DNA of 64,000 bases from Cellulophaga sp. BC115SP. GTDB taxonomy: Bacteria; Bacteroidota; Bacteroidia; Cytophagales; Spirosomataceae. The translations under genes and the position numbers were made by a program. The notes below the pieces were generated by a model that was not told the DNA's origin, did no database searches, and worked only from the letters and a program-made list of their open reading frames with translations. Every line of letters begins with the position of its first letter. The stretch's first letter is position 1. The stretch covers positions 62,001 through 126,000 of the forward strand of contig NZ_JAAALB010000017.1 of assembly GCF_009905545.1 (NCBI RefSeq). Direction: 5' to 3'. Of the stretch, positions 14,291 to 22,141 are shown piece by piece.

Positions 14291-16858
14291 CTAAAAATCA
14301 AACTTCACTCTAAACCTAACTGCCAGCGAACTAGGCGCATTAGGATGGTCGAGATAAGATAAACGTTTGAGAAGGTCTATTCGAAGAATTTTAAATACGT
14401 TTTCTACCCCAACGCTCATCTCCATATAAGGTCGATGGTCTAAGGAATAAGTAATAGGGTCGCCATTAGTATATTTGGGAAACGCCAGTAACTGATTATC
14501 CGACGAAGGTTTGTTCTGGTCGGATACGCTTCCCCACAAACCAGTAAATGAGGCAACTTCACGAATTTTGAGTCGGTTCAATAAGGGGATTTTATTAAAG
14601 AAAAATCCGTTGAAATGATGGTCGAAGAATATCGTGGCATATTGGTCACTCACAAACTCCAAGAAGTTCATCAAGTTGTAGGATTCTAACTGATACGAAT
14701 ACGTTTGGTTGGCTCTATGAATGAGCAATAGTGGAAATGGTACTTTCCCCCATAACTTAGCTCCTTCAATCGTTAAATTGGTATAACCCAATGGCGGAAT
14801 ATTTACCCGTTTGTACATCTGTGCCATCACGCGACTATATTCGTATTCACTTCCCAAAAATCCTTTTGGCGAATAATTATAGCGTAATTGAATAACGGGA
14901 TATTGATTCACAATCGGGATACGATAGTTTTTCCCTTGATAAAACTGCTCATTGGGCGCATATCTCAAACCTACCCCAAATTCAGTATTATCGAGTTGCG
15001 GTACGGTTTGTCCTAGTCCATTTTCGTAGGTCAACGAGCCTGTTGGTGTTTGAATCGTTTTCTTGATTTGCGCACTCCACGCTACCCCAGATTTCGATTC
15101 TCGTAGCCAGTCGAGTGTCCATACTTGGTTGTAGGTTCGTTGGTTGTTGATACCTCTTTTGAAAGAAAGTAAAAAGTTATCTTCTTGAACAAACTGTAAT
15201 TCTTGTCCTGGGATTTTCAAGTCATTTTGATAAGACAAGCGTAAATGACGAATCGGATAGGTATAAATATTATGGTCGGTCAGTGATAACGTTGCCGAGG
15301 CAAAATACTTCCATTTTTGATCACGGAAACCATACGCCGAATATACCTCAAAAGCCATTCGTTCGCTAAATTTGGCAGTAGTTCTCCCTCCCAAACGTAG
15401 ACGAAGCCCCTCAACAGGGTTGAAGCTATAAAAAGTATTTACGGGACCTATTTCTATAGCACCTAATGGCTTATAACCTTCCATCAAAAAGGACGCCGTA
15501 TTCATAAATCGCTGAAAGGCTGGCACTCTTTTGACACTATCTACCATGGTATAAATACCCATTTCCTTGGTACTGAGTGGTTGGTGACGTGCTTGCGACC
15601 AATAATCATCTTTCCGTTGAGTAGCATCTTTGAGGACTTCGGTACGATACCCCTCAAAACGGCTTGCTTCAATCGGTAAATCAAGTTTATAATCATGATA
15701 GGACACGCTTCTTTGTCCAAACAAGCTCATGCCATTTTCTTTTTTCAAAGGATTAAACTCAATAATTAAATCGTCCTTGGTAAGCATTAAGCCCTTATCC
15801 CCTACAAACTCGAATTCCTGTGCAATTTTGAGGTCAGTCACAAAGTTGACATTAATATCTTTCGAAAAACCCATTTCTACTTTTCGTACCGCATAACTCG
15901 AATCCATTGCGACAAGCATTTGCCCTTGAAACAGTTGGTCATTGGTATTGCGAGGTGCAAATCCTAAGGTAATGCATTTTACATCTTTATAAACGGTTGT
16001 ATCAATAATGGCATAACGATAAAACTGCGGCGCAATCGGCGAAGTAGGCCCTAAAAATTGCTTCGCAAGTAATAGGATATTATTGTCATAAAAATTGACC
16101 TCTTGATACAATGCCTCCAGATAAAGTTTTATCCCATTGTTATCCACATAGCCACCCAGACCAGTCATTTTATCTCCAGTAATAACCTCTTTTTTAGATT
16201 CTGGATTTTTACGATAATACACATCAGAGATAGTCTCTTTGAGATACATAGGCAACGTAACCTTCCCAGTGATTTTAGACGTATCGAGGTGATTAAATAC
16301 AAAGTCAAATTTGCGAAGAGAGCGTTTGTTTCTAAATTTTTCAGAAATATTACTCAAATCAAATTCTAACTTTTCGTATTTATTGTATTGATAAAAATTG
16401 AGCGCCTCAGGGCGGTTCATGGATTTGTGCTCAATCACTTTGCGTACCAGTTGTACCGCAGGGTTATCTTTATTACGGTATTTGTCCTTTTTTCCTTTTA
16501 CCACCACTTCGTCCAAACTGGTATTGAGCGATTGAAGGCGCACAGTAAGTTGTTGGACATCTTTGGCAGTTTGAAAGGTTTTGGTTTGGGGCTGATACCC
16601 AATAATCGAAACTTTGATAGAAGGATGCTGTGGAGAGGTTTCAATAAAGAAATTTCCGTTGAGGTCGGTTTGCGTTCCACGATTGGTACCTTGAATCAAT
16701 ACGCTGGCAAAAGGAATAACTTCGCTGGTCTTGGCATCAACCACCTTTCCTTTTACCTTGATATAAGTTTGAGCACTAGAATTCCAAGCAATTAGTAGAA
16801 TACAAAAAAGCCAAAATGGTCGATAAAACGCTTTCAAAATAAATTGATTTGATAACAT
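14291..16858 (-). CDS. DUF5686-type outer-membrane protein with carboxypeptidase-regulatory-like domain
   Basis: Large Bacteroidota envelope protein (855 residues from the ATG at 16858). A signal peptide ends near SSAQ, followed by a carboxypeptidase-regulatory-like beta-sandwich (VKGKVVDAKTSEVIPFASV, then LNGNFFIE, VSIIGYQPQ), the linker LDEVVVKGKKDKYR, and then a long beta-strand-rich region ending in aromatic-Phe (RFRVKFDF), as in barrel proteins. This architecture is that of DUF5686/CarboxypepD-reg-like proteins of unknown role at the outer membrane. The TTG at 16879 gives a longer frame but lies inside a promoter-like GCATCTTTGCCCC read on the minus strand, so the ATG is preferred. Single-gene unit. 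Confidence 0.85.
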   Translation of the reverse strand: MLSNQFILKAFYRPFWLFCILLIAWNSSAQTYIKVKGKVVDAKTSEVIPFASVLIQGTNRGTQTDLNGNFFIETSPQHPSIKVSIIGYQPQTKTFQTAKDVQQLTVRLQSLNTSLDEVVVKGKKDKYRNKDNPAVQLVRKVIEHKSMNRPEALNFYQYNKYEKLEFDLSNISEKFRNKRSLRKFDFVFNHLDTSKITGKVTLPMYLKETISDVYYRKNPESKKEVITGDKMTGLGGYVDNNGIKLYLEALYQEVNFYDNNILLLAKQFLGPTSPIAPQFYRYAIIDTTVYKDVKCITLGFAPRNTNDQLFQGQMLVAMDSSYAVRKVEMGFSKDINVNFVTDLKIAQEFEFVGDKGLMLTKDDLIIEFNPLKKENGMSLFGQRSVSYHDYKLDLPIEASRFEGYRTEVLKDATQRKDDYWSQARHQPLSTKEMGIYTMVDSVKRVPAFQRFMNTASFLMEGYKPLGAIEIGPVNTFYSFNPVEGLRLRLGGRTTAKFSERMAFEVYSAYGFRDQKWKYFASATLSLTDHNIYTYPIRHLRLSYQNDLKIPGQELQFVQEDNFLLSFKRGINNQRTYNQVWTLDWLRESKSGVAWSAQIKKTIQTPTGSLTYENGLGQTVPQLDNTEFGVGLRYAPNEQFYQGKNYRIPIVNQYPVIQLRYNYSPKGFLGSEYEYSRVMAQMYKRVNIPPLGYTNLTIEGAKLWGKVPFPLLLIHRANQTYSYQLESYNLMNFLEFVSDQYATIFFDHHFNGFFFNKIPLLNRLKIREVASFTGLWGSVSDQNKPSSDNQLLAFPKYTNGDPITYSLDHRPYMEMSVGVENVFKILRIDLLKRLSYLDHPNAPSSLAVRFRVKFDF

Positions 16859-17048
16859 AATTAAGGGGCAAAGATGCAATGCTAAACTGGCATTTCGGAT
16901 TATGGAATTATTAATTTAGCATTAAAGAAAAATATATGTAACGTACTGATAAACAACGGAAAAAAGAATAATAATTAGATAACATACCGATAACCTTTTC
17001 TCCATTTTGTTCAAGTATTTTGGGTCGAAATTAAAACCCTTTTTACCC

Positions 17049-17996
17049 ATGACAACCAAAAGGCTTATCTACCTTTACTCGGATTCTAGCTTTACCCCAT
17101 GGAAGGAAAATATTTTTGCTCGTACAGTAGCTAATTTTTTAGCTTCCACACCCGAAGAATATTACCCCTATGTTACTCATTTTGTAGGATTCACTTCCGA
17201 ATTTGCCAATTTTCTTAAACAATTTGACATTGTATTCAACGTATGTTATGGTTTTGGCGACGAAGGACAACATGACATCGTTCGTTGGCTCGAAGATAAT
17301 GGAATAAAACATACCGCTAGCAATTATCAGTCACAGATATTGGCTAAAGATAAACTACATTTACCAGAGGTATGTGCCAAAGTGGGTGTTGCCACGCCTG
17401 CAATTATTCCTCTGAGCGAAGTTAGTACTTCAACCTTTACTCGTTTTATTGCCAAACCTCGCTTTGGTAGTCTTCACCAAAATATGTTGGTATTTGACAA
17501 GGAAAATATTCCTTATCAGCAATTATTGGAAAAAGATGAAATGATTATCCAACCGTATCTTTCGGGTCGAGAGTTTACGGTCGGTGTAATTCCTAACGAA
17601 GAGGCGAGCGATTATATTTGTTTGAATCCCTTAGAAATTCGTCCTGATGACGAACGAGAAGTGTACATTGCGGGACAGCAATACGGTCGTACCGAAAAAG
17701 TGCTGTATCATGACTTAGATGCAGAGACTTGCCAAGCTATGCAGGAAATGGTATTACGAGTGCATCATGCCTTAGGATTAAGAGGAATGTCACGGACAGA
17801 TGTACGTGTGTCGGACGGAAAAATCTATATTTTGGACATTAATACCATGCCAAATTTGGACTCAAATAGCTTTTTGCCTTTTATTGCTCAACATCAAGGC
17901 ATCAGTTTACAAGAAATTTTCAGAAGGATTTTACTACGTCTCGAAAAAGAAGAACAAGTAAGAGAACGAGGTCTGGTAGTCTCAGACTTTATGTGA
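17049..17996 (+). CDS. D-alanine-D-alanine ligase-like ATP-grasp enzyme
   Basis: 315-residue ATP-grasp ligase. Seen: FNVCYGFGDEGQHDIVRWLE, close to the substrate loop of D-Ala-D-Ala ligases, the Lys-containing FIAKPRFGS, IIQPYLSGREFTVGVI (ATP/metal Glu), and GLRGMSRTDVRV...YILDINTMPNLD with the metal-binding Asp/Asn residues. It likely joins an amino acid or carboxylate to an amine with ATP. It is not next to cell-wall genes, and a dedicated peptidoglycan Ddl may be elsewhere, so I do not name it ddl. The ATG at 17049 is preferred over a TTG at 17007. It is divergent from the DUF5686-type gene, and a family A repeat follows. Confidence 0.85.
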   Translation: MTTKRLIYLYSDSSFTPWKENIFARTVANFLASTPEEYYPYVTHFVGFTSEFANFLKQFDIVFNVCYGFGDEGQHDIVRWLEDNGIKHTASNYQSQILAKDKLHLPEVCAKVGVATPAIIPLSEVSTSTFTRFIAKPRFGSLHQNMLVFDKENIPYQQLLEKDEMIIQPYLSGREFTVGVIPNEEASDYICLNPLEIRPDDEREVYIAGQQYGRTEKVLYHDLDAETCQAMQEMVLRVHHALGLRGMSRTDVRVSDGKIYILDINTMPNLDSNSFLPFIAQHQGISLQEIFRRILLRLEKEEQVRERGLVVSDFM

Positions 17997-18030
17997 GTTG
18001 TGAGTGATGAATTGTGAATGACAAATTGTC

Positions 18031-18180
18031 TATTTCAGATATCGGATGTGGGATTTCGGAAGTGTAAGCTTCTATATTTTGTGAAAAATAAAGGTATTTT
18101 ACTTTATTTCCGAAATCAGAAATCCCAAATCCTCAATTGTTGAAAATCCTCCGTACAGTTCTAACTCACAATTCATCATT
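18031..18180. repeat. Family A palindromic repeat, copy 3
   Basis: Same orientation as copy 1. Left arm TCGGATGTGGGATTTCGGAA (about 18042-18061), right arm TTCCGAAATCAGAAATCCCA (about 18107-18126), shared spacer AAAGGTATTTTACTTTA, then AATCCTCCGTACAG and CTAACTCACAATTCATCA, the same outer end seen at the start of the window. Confidence 0.8.
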
Positions 18181-18193
18181 CACAATTCACTGC

Positions 18194-18490
18194 TTAGTTG
18201 CTAAAACTTTGATAGCAAGGTTGCAGCATTCTAGCTGTTTTTTGAGAAAGTATCGAATATTGATTAGCCTTTTCGACAGAATGATGTCGCTCCAATCGTC
18301 GAATAGCAAATTTTAAAGGATTGTCATTTGAAATAAAAATCAAGGAGATTAGCCATTCACCATTTTGTTCGTCGACCATATATCCTACCAAGGAGTTCCC
18401 TAACCATCTTTCGTCTCTCACCACCTCCAGATCCTTCTTTTGTCCTTTACCTTCGTTTGTATAGTTATAATTAAAAATAGGTAGCTCCAT
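18194..18490 (-). CDS. Hypothetical protein, 98 residues
   Basis: Small soluble-looking protein with no signal peptide or membrane segment. It begins MELPIFNYNYTNEGKGQK and contains a WLISLIFISNDNPLKFAIRR strand/helix region. I recognise no family. It is preceded by an ATG with AT-rich upstream DNA and lies between two repeat blocks. Its frame does not coincide with a repeat unit, which makes it more credible than the other small frames here. Coding status is probable, not certain. Confidence 0.5.
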   Translation of the reverse strand: MELPIFNYNYTNEGKGQKKDLEVVRDERWLGNSLVGYMVDEQNGEWLISLIFISNDNPLKFAIRRLERHHSVEKANQYSILSQKTARMLQPCYQSFSN

Positions 18491-18590
18491 TTGATCTATA
18501 TATTTAAACTATCCAAGAATTTATTAAACTTTTTAAATATAACGATTTGTGATAATAAATGTTTCTTTGAGGAGGAATATTTATCATTGT

Positions 18591-18978
18591 TTAGTGAACA
18601 GGGGCAAAGGCACAGGGTGAGTTAGGGGATAGGGTTTAGGCAAGGAGGCATTAGTTTTTTTATTGAGTGAACAGTAGCAAAGGCACAAAGGTGCAAAGTG
18701 GATTTAGGGATATAGTCTCTCTAAAGTTGACATATAGATAGTTCTAAATCAATGATTCCAATTAGCGGGTAAATTTATTCACCTGTTATTGATTCAGTTT
18801 TAAAACTATTTAAAAAGTAAGTTCAAGGCTAAGTCTTGAACTAGGAATTTGCTATCTTACCTATCCCTTAAACCCACTTTGCACCTTTGTGCCTTTGCGA
18901 CTGTTCACTCAATAAAAAAACTATTCCCTCCTTGCCTAATCCCTATCCACTCTGTGCCTCTACGCCTTTGTGCCCGTT
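18591..18978. repeat. Composite long inverted repeat (about 120-base arms)
   Basis: Fills most of the 580-base gap 18491-19070. The left arm (about 18591-18712) and right arm (about 18858-18978) are strongly complementary over the stretch with TATTGAGTGAACAGT, GCAAAGGCACAAAGGTGCAA and TTTAGGGA. The arms also include the family C word TTAGGCAAGGAGG. The loop holds the 49-base element at 18795-18843. Reading frames inside are products of the repeat. I see no gene here. Confidence 0.75.
18795..18843. repeat. 49-base element D, left copy
   Basis: Begins CAGTTTTAAAACT and ends in a perfect small hairpin GTTCAAG-7-CTTGAAC. By base-by-base comparison, its reverse complement matches 20286-20334 at 42 of 49 positions. 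The two copies flank the class V aminotransferase gene in inverted orientation. Confidence 0.75.
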
Positions 18979-19070
18979 CACTCAAAAAAACTCACCCCTA
19001 TCCCCTATCCCCTAAATATTCTTTAAAAAACTCTATCTTTGAAAGACGTTCACTTCTAAATTCAAACTAA

Positions 19071-20234
19071 ATGTCGTTAACCTGTCAAAAACATCTTTTT
19101 AGTCTCGAAGACGGAATTCATTATATCAATTGCGCTACCATGTCGCCCAACCTGAAGTCGGTAGAGGAGGCAGGTATTCAAGGAATTTTGCGTAAATCTC
19201 AGCCACAACGTATTACGCAAGAGAGCTTTTTTGAAACTACTGCTCCAGTACAAGAAGCCTATTCAAAGCTGATTAATTGCCCTGAACCCAAACGCATTGC
19301 CCTCATTCCATCGACCTCTTATGGAATGGCAATCGTTGCTAAAAACTTAGCCTTCAAGGCAGGTTTGGCATCGGGACAGGAAATCTTGATGGTGCATGAA
19401 GAGTTCCCTTCAGATGTATATGCTTGGGAAGAAATTGCTGAAGACAAAGGCTTATCTATTCGCTATATTTTACCTCCAGACACTTTAGAAAATCGTGGTA
19501 AAATCTGGAATGAGCGTTTATTAGACGCTGTCAATCAAAATACTTGTATGGTGGTAGTTTCGCCAACACACTGGGCTGATGGTACACGATTTGACCTAGT
19601 AACATTAGGGGCTCGTTGTCGTGAAGTTGGAGCTTGGTTGATATTGGATGGTACTCAGTCGATCGGTGCGATGCCTTTTGATGTGCAACAGGTACAACCA
19701 GACGCCATCATTAACGTAGGTTATAAATGGTTATTGGGTCCCTATTCGGCAGGTGCTACATATTTTGGTCCTGCTTTCGACGAAGGTCGCCCTTTAGAAC
19801 GCAACTGGATTAATAGAGTAGGTTCAGAAGAATTCAAAAACTTAGTTAATTATCAAACCGAATACCGTCCCTTTGCCGATCGCTATAACGTCGGCGAAAG
19901 AAGTAATTTTATCTTGAATCCTATGTTTTGTGCTTCGCTGACACAGATTCTTGATTGGGGCGTCGAAAATATTGAAGCCTATTGCCATCAACTACTAGAA
20001 GAACCTTTAAAATTACTACAAGAAAAAGGTTTCTGGGTAGATGACCTACCATATCGTAGCAAACACTTGGTTGGCTTACGTATTCCACCACAAGCAGATA
20101 TTGCTCGAATTCAAGCATCACTCAAAGCTCGAAATGTTCAGGTTTCTTTCAGAGGACAAGCTATTCGTATCGCACCGCACGTGTACAACGATATGAATGA
20201 TATAGATGCCTTGGTAGAAGGACTAATATTATAA
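19071..20234 (+). CDS. Class V PLP aminotransferase-like protein
   Basis: 387-residue fold-type I PLP enzyme of the class V family (cysteine desulfurase, isopenicillin-N epimerase-like and kynureninase relatives). The N-terminal YINCATMSPN is the substrate-proximal segment, VSPTHWADGTRFD and LILDGTQSIGAMPFD contain the PLP-stacking and Asp residues, and NVGYKWLLGPYS contains the PLP lysine. No catalytic cysteine loop of a desulfurase is obvious near the C-terminus, so I favour an epimerase/lyase-type relative over IscS/SufS. Single gene between two inverted 49-base repeats. Substrate unknown. Confidence 0.85.
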   Translation: MSLTCQKHLFSLEDGIHYINCATMSPNLKSVEEAGIQGILRKSQPQRITQESFFETTAPVQEAYSKLINCPEPKRIALIPSTSYGMAIVAKNLAFKAGLASGQEILMVHEEFPSDVYAWEEIAEDKGLSIRYILPPDTLENRGKIWNERLLDAVNQNTCMVVVSPTHWADGTRFDLVTLGARCREVGAWLILDGTQSIGAMPFDVQQVQPDAIINVGYKWLLGPYSAGATYFGPAFDEGRPLERNWINRVGSEEFKNLVNYQTEYRPFADRYNVGERSNFILNPMFCASLTQILDWGVENIEAYCHQLLEEPLKLLQEKGFWVDDLPYRSKHLVGLRIPPQADIARIQASLKARNVQVSFRGQAIRIAPHVYNDMNDIDALVEGLIL

Positions 20235-20235
20235 T

Positions 20236-20368
20236 TTGAAGATTGGGTGATTTGAAGATTTGAAAATGAGGGTAATTTTCATCCCTAGTTCAAGACTTAG
20301 TCTTGGGCTAATTTTTTTAACAGTTTTAAAACTGAAATTTTCAAATCTTCAAATTATCTCATTTTCAA
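20236..20368. repeat. Nested inverted repeat: family E arms around element D
   Basis: Outer arms are built of ATTTGAAGATTTGAAAATG (about 20252-20270) and AAATTTTCAAATCTTCAAAT (about 20335-20354). Inside lie the hairpin CAAGACTTAGTCTTG and element D (20286-20334). It occupies the convergent gap between the aminotransferase and Nudix genes. A second structure with the same outer words is at 21970-22137. Confidence 0.7.
20286..20334. repeat. 49-base element D, right copy (inverted)
   Basis: Reverse-complement counterpart of 18795-18843: 42 of 49 positions match, with the first 15 bases and the last 12 bases identical. It includes CAAGACTTAGTCTTG and ends CAGTTTTAAAACTG, itself palindromic. Confidence 0.75.
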
Positions 20369-20904
20369 ATTGCCAAGCTCTTTCTAGCCATTCTCATAAT
20401 CGATTCGCTATTATTAAGATTAGATACTTCTGAAATTGCTACCCAAGCCAAATCTTTTGATTCTGAACTCACAACCAAAGGTTCGTGTTTGTCAGCTTCT
20501 ATCAAAAAACGAACATCATAATGATAGTGTTCAGGCTCGGTTTTACGAGCAGGAATGATATGTACATCAATATCGAAAATCTGAGGAGATATAGCCTTTA
20601 CAGATGTTAAACCAGTTTCTTCCTCCGCTTCGCGTAAGGCTACTGCCAATACATCTGGGTCACCATCGCAATGCCCACCAGTCTGAAACCACTGATTCAA
20701 TTTATGGTGATGTGTCAATAAAGTGTGTTGACGTTCAGCATCAACAATCCAAGCCGAACCTGTTACATGACCTATCAGTAGAGTACGTTCAAAACAGTCT
20801 GGTTGTTGGTTAACAAACTCACAAATAGCCTCATAGTGTAGTTGTTCTGTAGCATCGGCAGGCGTGTATTGCTCTAGCAGTTGAAGAAGTTGCTTTCTGT
20901 GCAT
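20365..20904 (-). CDS. Nudix hydrolase
   Basis: Nudix-fold pyrophosphatase of 179 residues from the ATG at 20904. The Nudix box is seen as GGHCDGDPDVLAVALREAEE then ETGL; the REAEEETGL core holds the metal-binding glutamates. A longer frame begins upstream but its first 56 residues do not look like Nudix sequence. Substrates of this family are diverse nucleoside diphosphate derivatives, and nothing here decides which. The tail overlaps the end of a nested repeat. Convergent with the class V aminotransferase gene and divergent from the DUF2911 gene. Confidence 0.88.
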   Translation of the reverse strand: MHRKQLLQLLEQYTPADATEQLHYEAICEFVNQQPDCFERTLLIGHVTGSAWIVDAERQHTLLTHHHKLNQWFQTGGHCDGDPDVLAVALREAEEETGLTSVKAISPQIFDIDVHIIPARKTEPEHYHYDVRFLIEADKHEPLVVSSESKDLAWVAISEVSNLNNSESIMRMARKSLAI

Positions 20905-21102
20905 GGAATAAGGATTTTTAATTGAGCCTACAAAGTTGAGGATATTCTGTTGGGATAGCAAGGATATTGTGTCTCGAATTAAAATCTTAATCAACCTTAC
21001 ATAGCTAGCTTTCTGAGCATTTGAGCGAAAAAATAGTCTATCTCCACGAAAGACTTTTAGCTTTGTATTCAATTCATTCTAATCATCATTTTTACCAATC
21101 TC

Positions 21103-21960
21103 ATGAAAAAAATCCTCTTAGCTTTACTCGTATCAGGCTCATTTGCAGCCTCGGCTCAATTGCGTTTGCCACAACCTAGTTCGGCAGCATCGGTTTCTCA
21201 AACTGTTGGAACAACTGATATTGCTATCAAATATTCTCGTCCGAATGTACGTGGTCGTGAAATCTTTGGCGCTTTGGTTCCTTACGATAAAGTATGGCGT
21301 ACAGGTGCAAACGCTGCTACACAAATCACTTTGTCAAATGATGTAACAATCAATGGTCAAAAATTAGCGGCTGGCACATATTCTATTTTCTCAATTCCTT
21401 CGCAAAGCGAATGGACGTTGATTTTCAACAAAGATATTACTGCTTCTGAGCAATCTTATAGCCAAGAAAAAGACGCTCTTCGTGTAAAAGCTTCGGCAAG
21501 TGGTAATGCTAAAGTTGAGTCTTTTAGTTTTGATTTATCTGATATTACAGATAGTACTGCCAACTTAAACTTTTCTTGGGCTGACAAAAAAGTTTCTGCT
21601 AAAATTGGCGTTGAAACTACCAAAATGATTGAAGCTGCTATTGCAAAAGCTGCTACTGACAATGCCAATACGATGAATAATGCAGCTGGCTTTTTGTTAG
21701 GAAAAGGTAAGTTGGAGCAAGCGTTAAAATTAGCTAACTCGTCAGTTGGAGCAGTAGAAACGTTCAGAAATGTATGGACAAAAGCTCAAATTTTGGCTAA
21801 AATGAACAATTTCGTAGAGGCTGTTCCATTGGCACAAAAAGCCCTTGAGTTAGGTAAAAGCGACGCAAACTTCGGTTTCTTCAAAGATGCTATCGAAAAA
21901 GGCGTGGCAGAATGGACTGCAAAACTTCCAGTAATGAATCCTATTAAAAAGAAGAAGTAG
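21103..21960 (+). CDS. Exported DUF2911 protein
   Basis: 285 residues with a signal peptide (MKKILLALLVSGSFAASAQ). The N-terminal half, with SVSQTVGTTDIAIKYSRPNV, RGREIFG.LVPYDKVWRTG, ITLSNDVTINGQKLAAGTYS and WTLIFNK, is the DUF2911 domain that is common in Bacteroidota and has no assigned activity. The C-terminal third reads like a TPR-type helical repeat (LEQALKLANSSVG, AKMNNFVEAVPLAQKALELG) and ends in KKKK. Expected location is the periplasm. It is followed by the nested palindrome structure, which likely terminates it. Confidence 0.85.
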   Translation: MKKILLALLVSGSFAASAQLRLPQPSSAASVSQTVGTTDIAIKYSRPNVRGREIFGALVPYDKVWRTGANAATQITLSNDVTINGQKLAAGTYSIFSIPSQSEWTLIFNKDITASEQSYSQEKDALRVKASASGNAKVESFSFDLSDITDSTANLNFSWADKKVSAKIGVETTKMIEAAIAKAATDNANTMNNAAGFLLGKGKLEQALKLANSSVGAVETFRNVWTKAQILAKMNNFVEAVPLAQKALELGKSDANFGFFKDAIEKGVAEWTAKLPVMNPIKKKK

Positions 21961-21969
21961 GTTCTTATT

Positions 21970-22137
21970 AATTTGAAAATTGGGGGATTTGAAGATTTGA
22001 AAATGTCTTTTTTTAATCTTCGAATTCTAAAAGATAAACTATTGCATTTTTCCTAATAGGGTGCGACTTAAGTCGCACCCTATTAGGAAAAATCTCTTCA
22101 TTTTCAAATTTTCAAATTCCCTCGTTTTCAAATCATC
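21970..22137. repeat. Nested inverted repeat around a 48-bp palindrome
   Basis: Outer words GATTTGAAGATTTGAAAATG (about 21987-22006) and CATTTTCAAATTTTCAAATT (about 22099-22118) are complementary family E arms; the perfect palindrome 22046-22093 lies in the middle. It fills the convergent gap between the DUF2911 and 5'-nucleotidase genes. Confidence 0.7.
22046..22093. terminator. 48-bp perfect palindrome, probable bidirectional terminator
   Basis: Each 24-base arm is exactly complementary with no loop; the centre is GCGACTTAAGTCGC and the outside is ATTTTTCC / GGAAAAAT. A T or A run borders both sides, so either strand's transcript would fold into a GC-rich stem followed by U residues. The position between convergent genes fits a shared terminator. 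Confidence 0.75.
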
Positions 22138-22141
22138 AAAA

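Noticed and set aside
18849-19070. Reading frame of 73 codons before the class V aminotransferase
   Set aside because: It lies in the right arm of the composite inverted repeat; its translation is of the low-complexity repeat, with no homology or start context.
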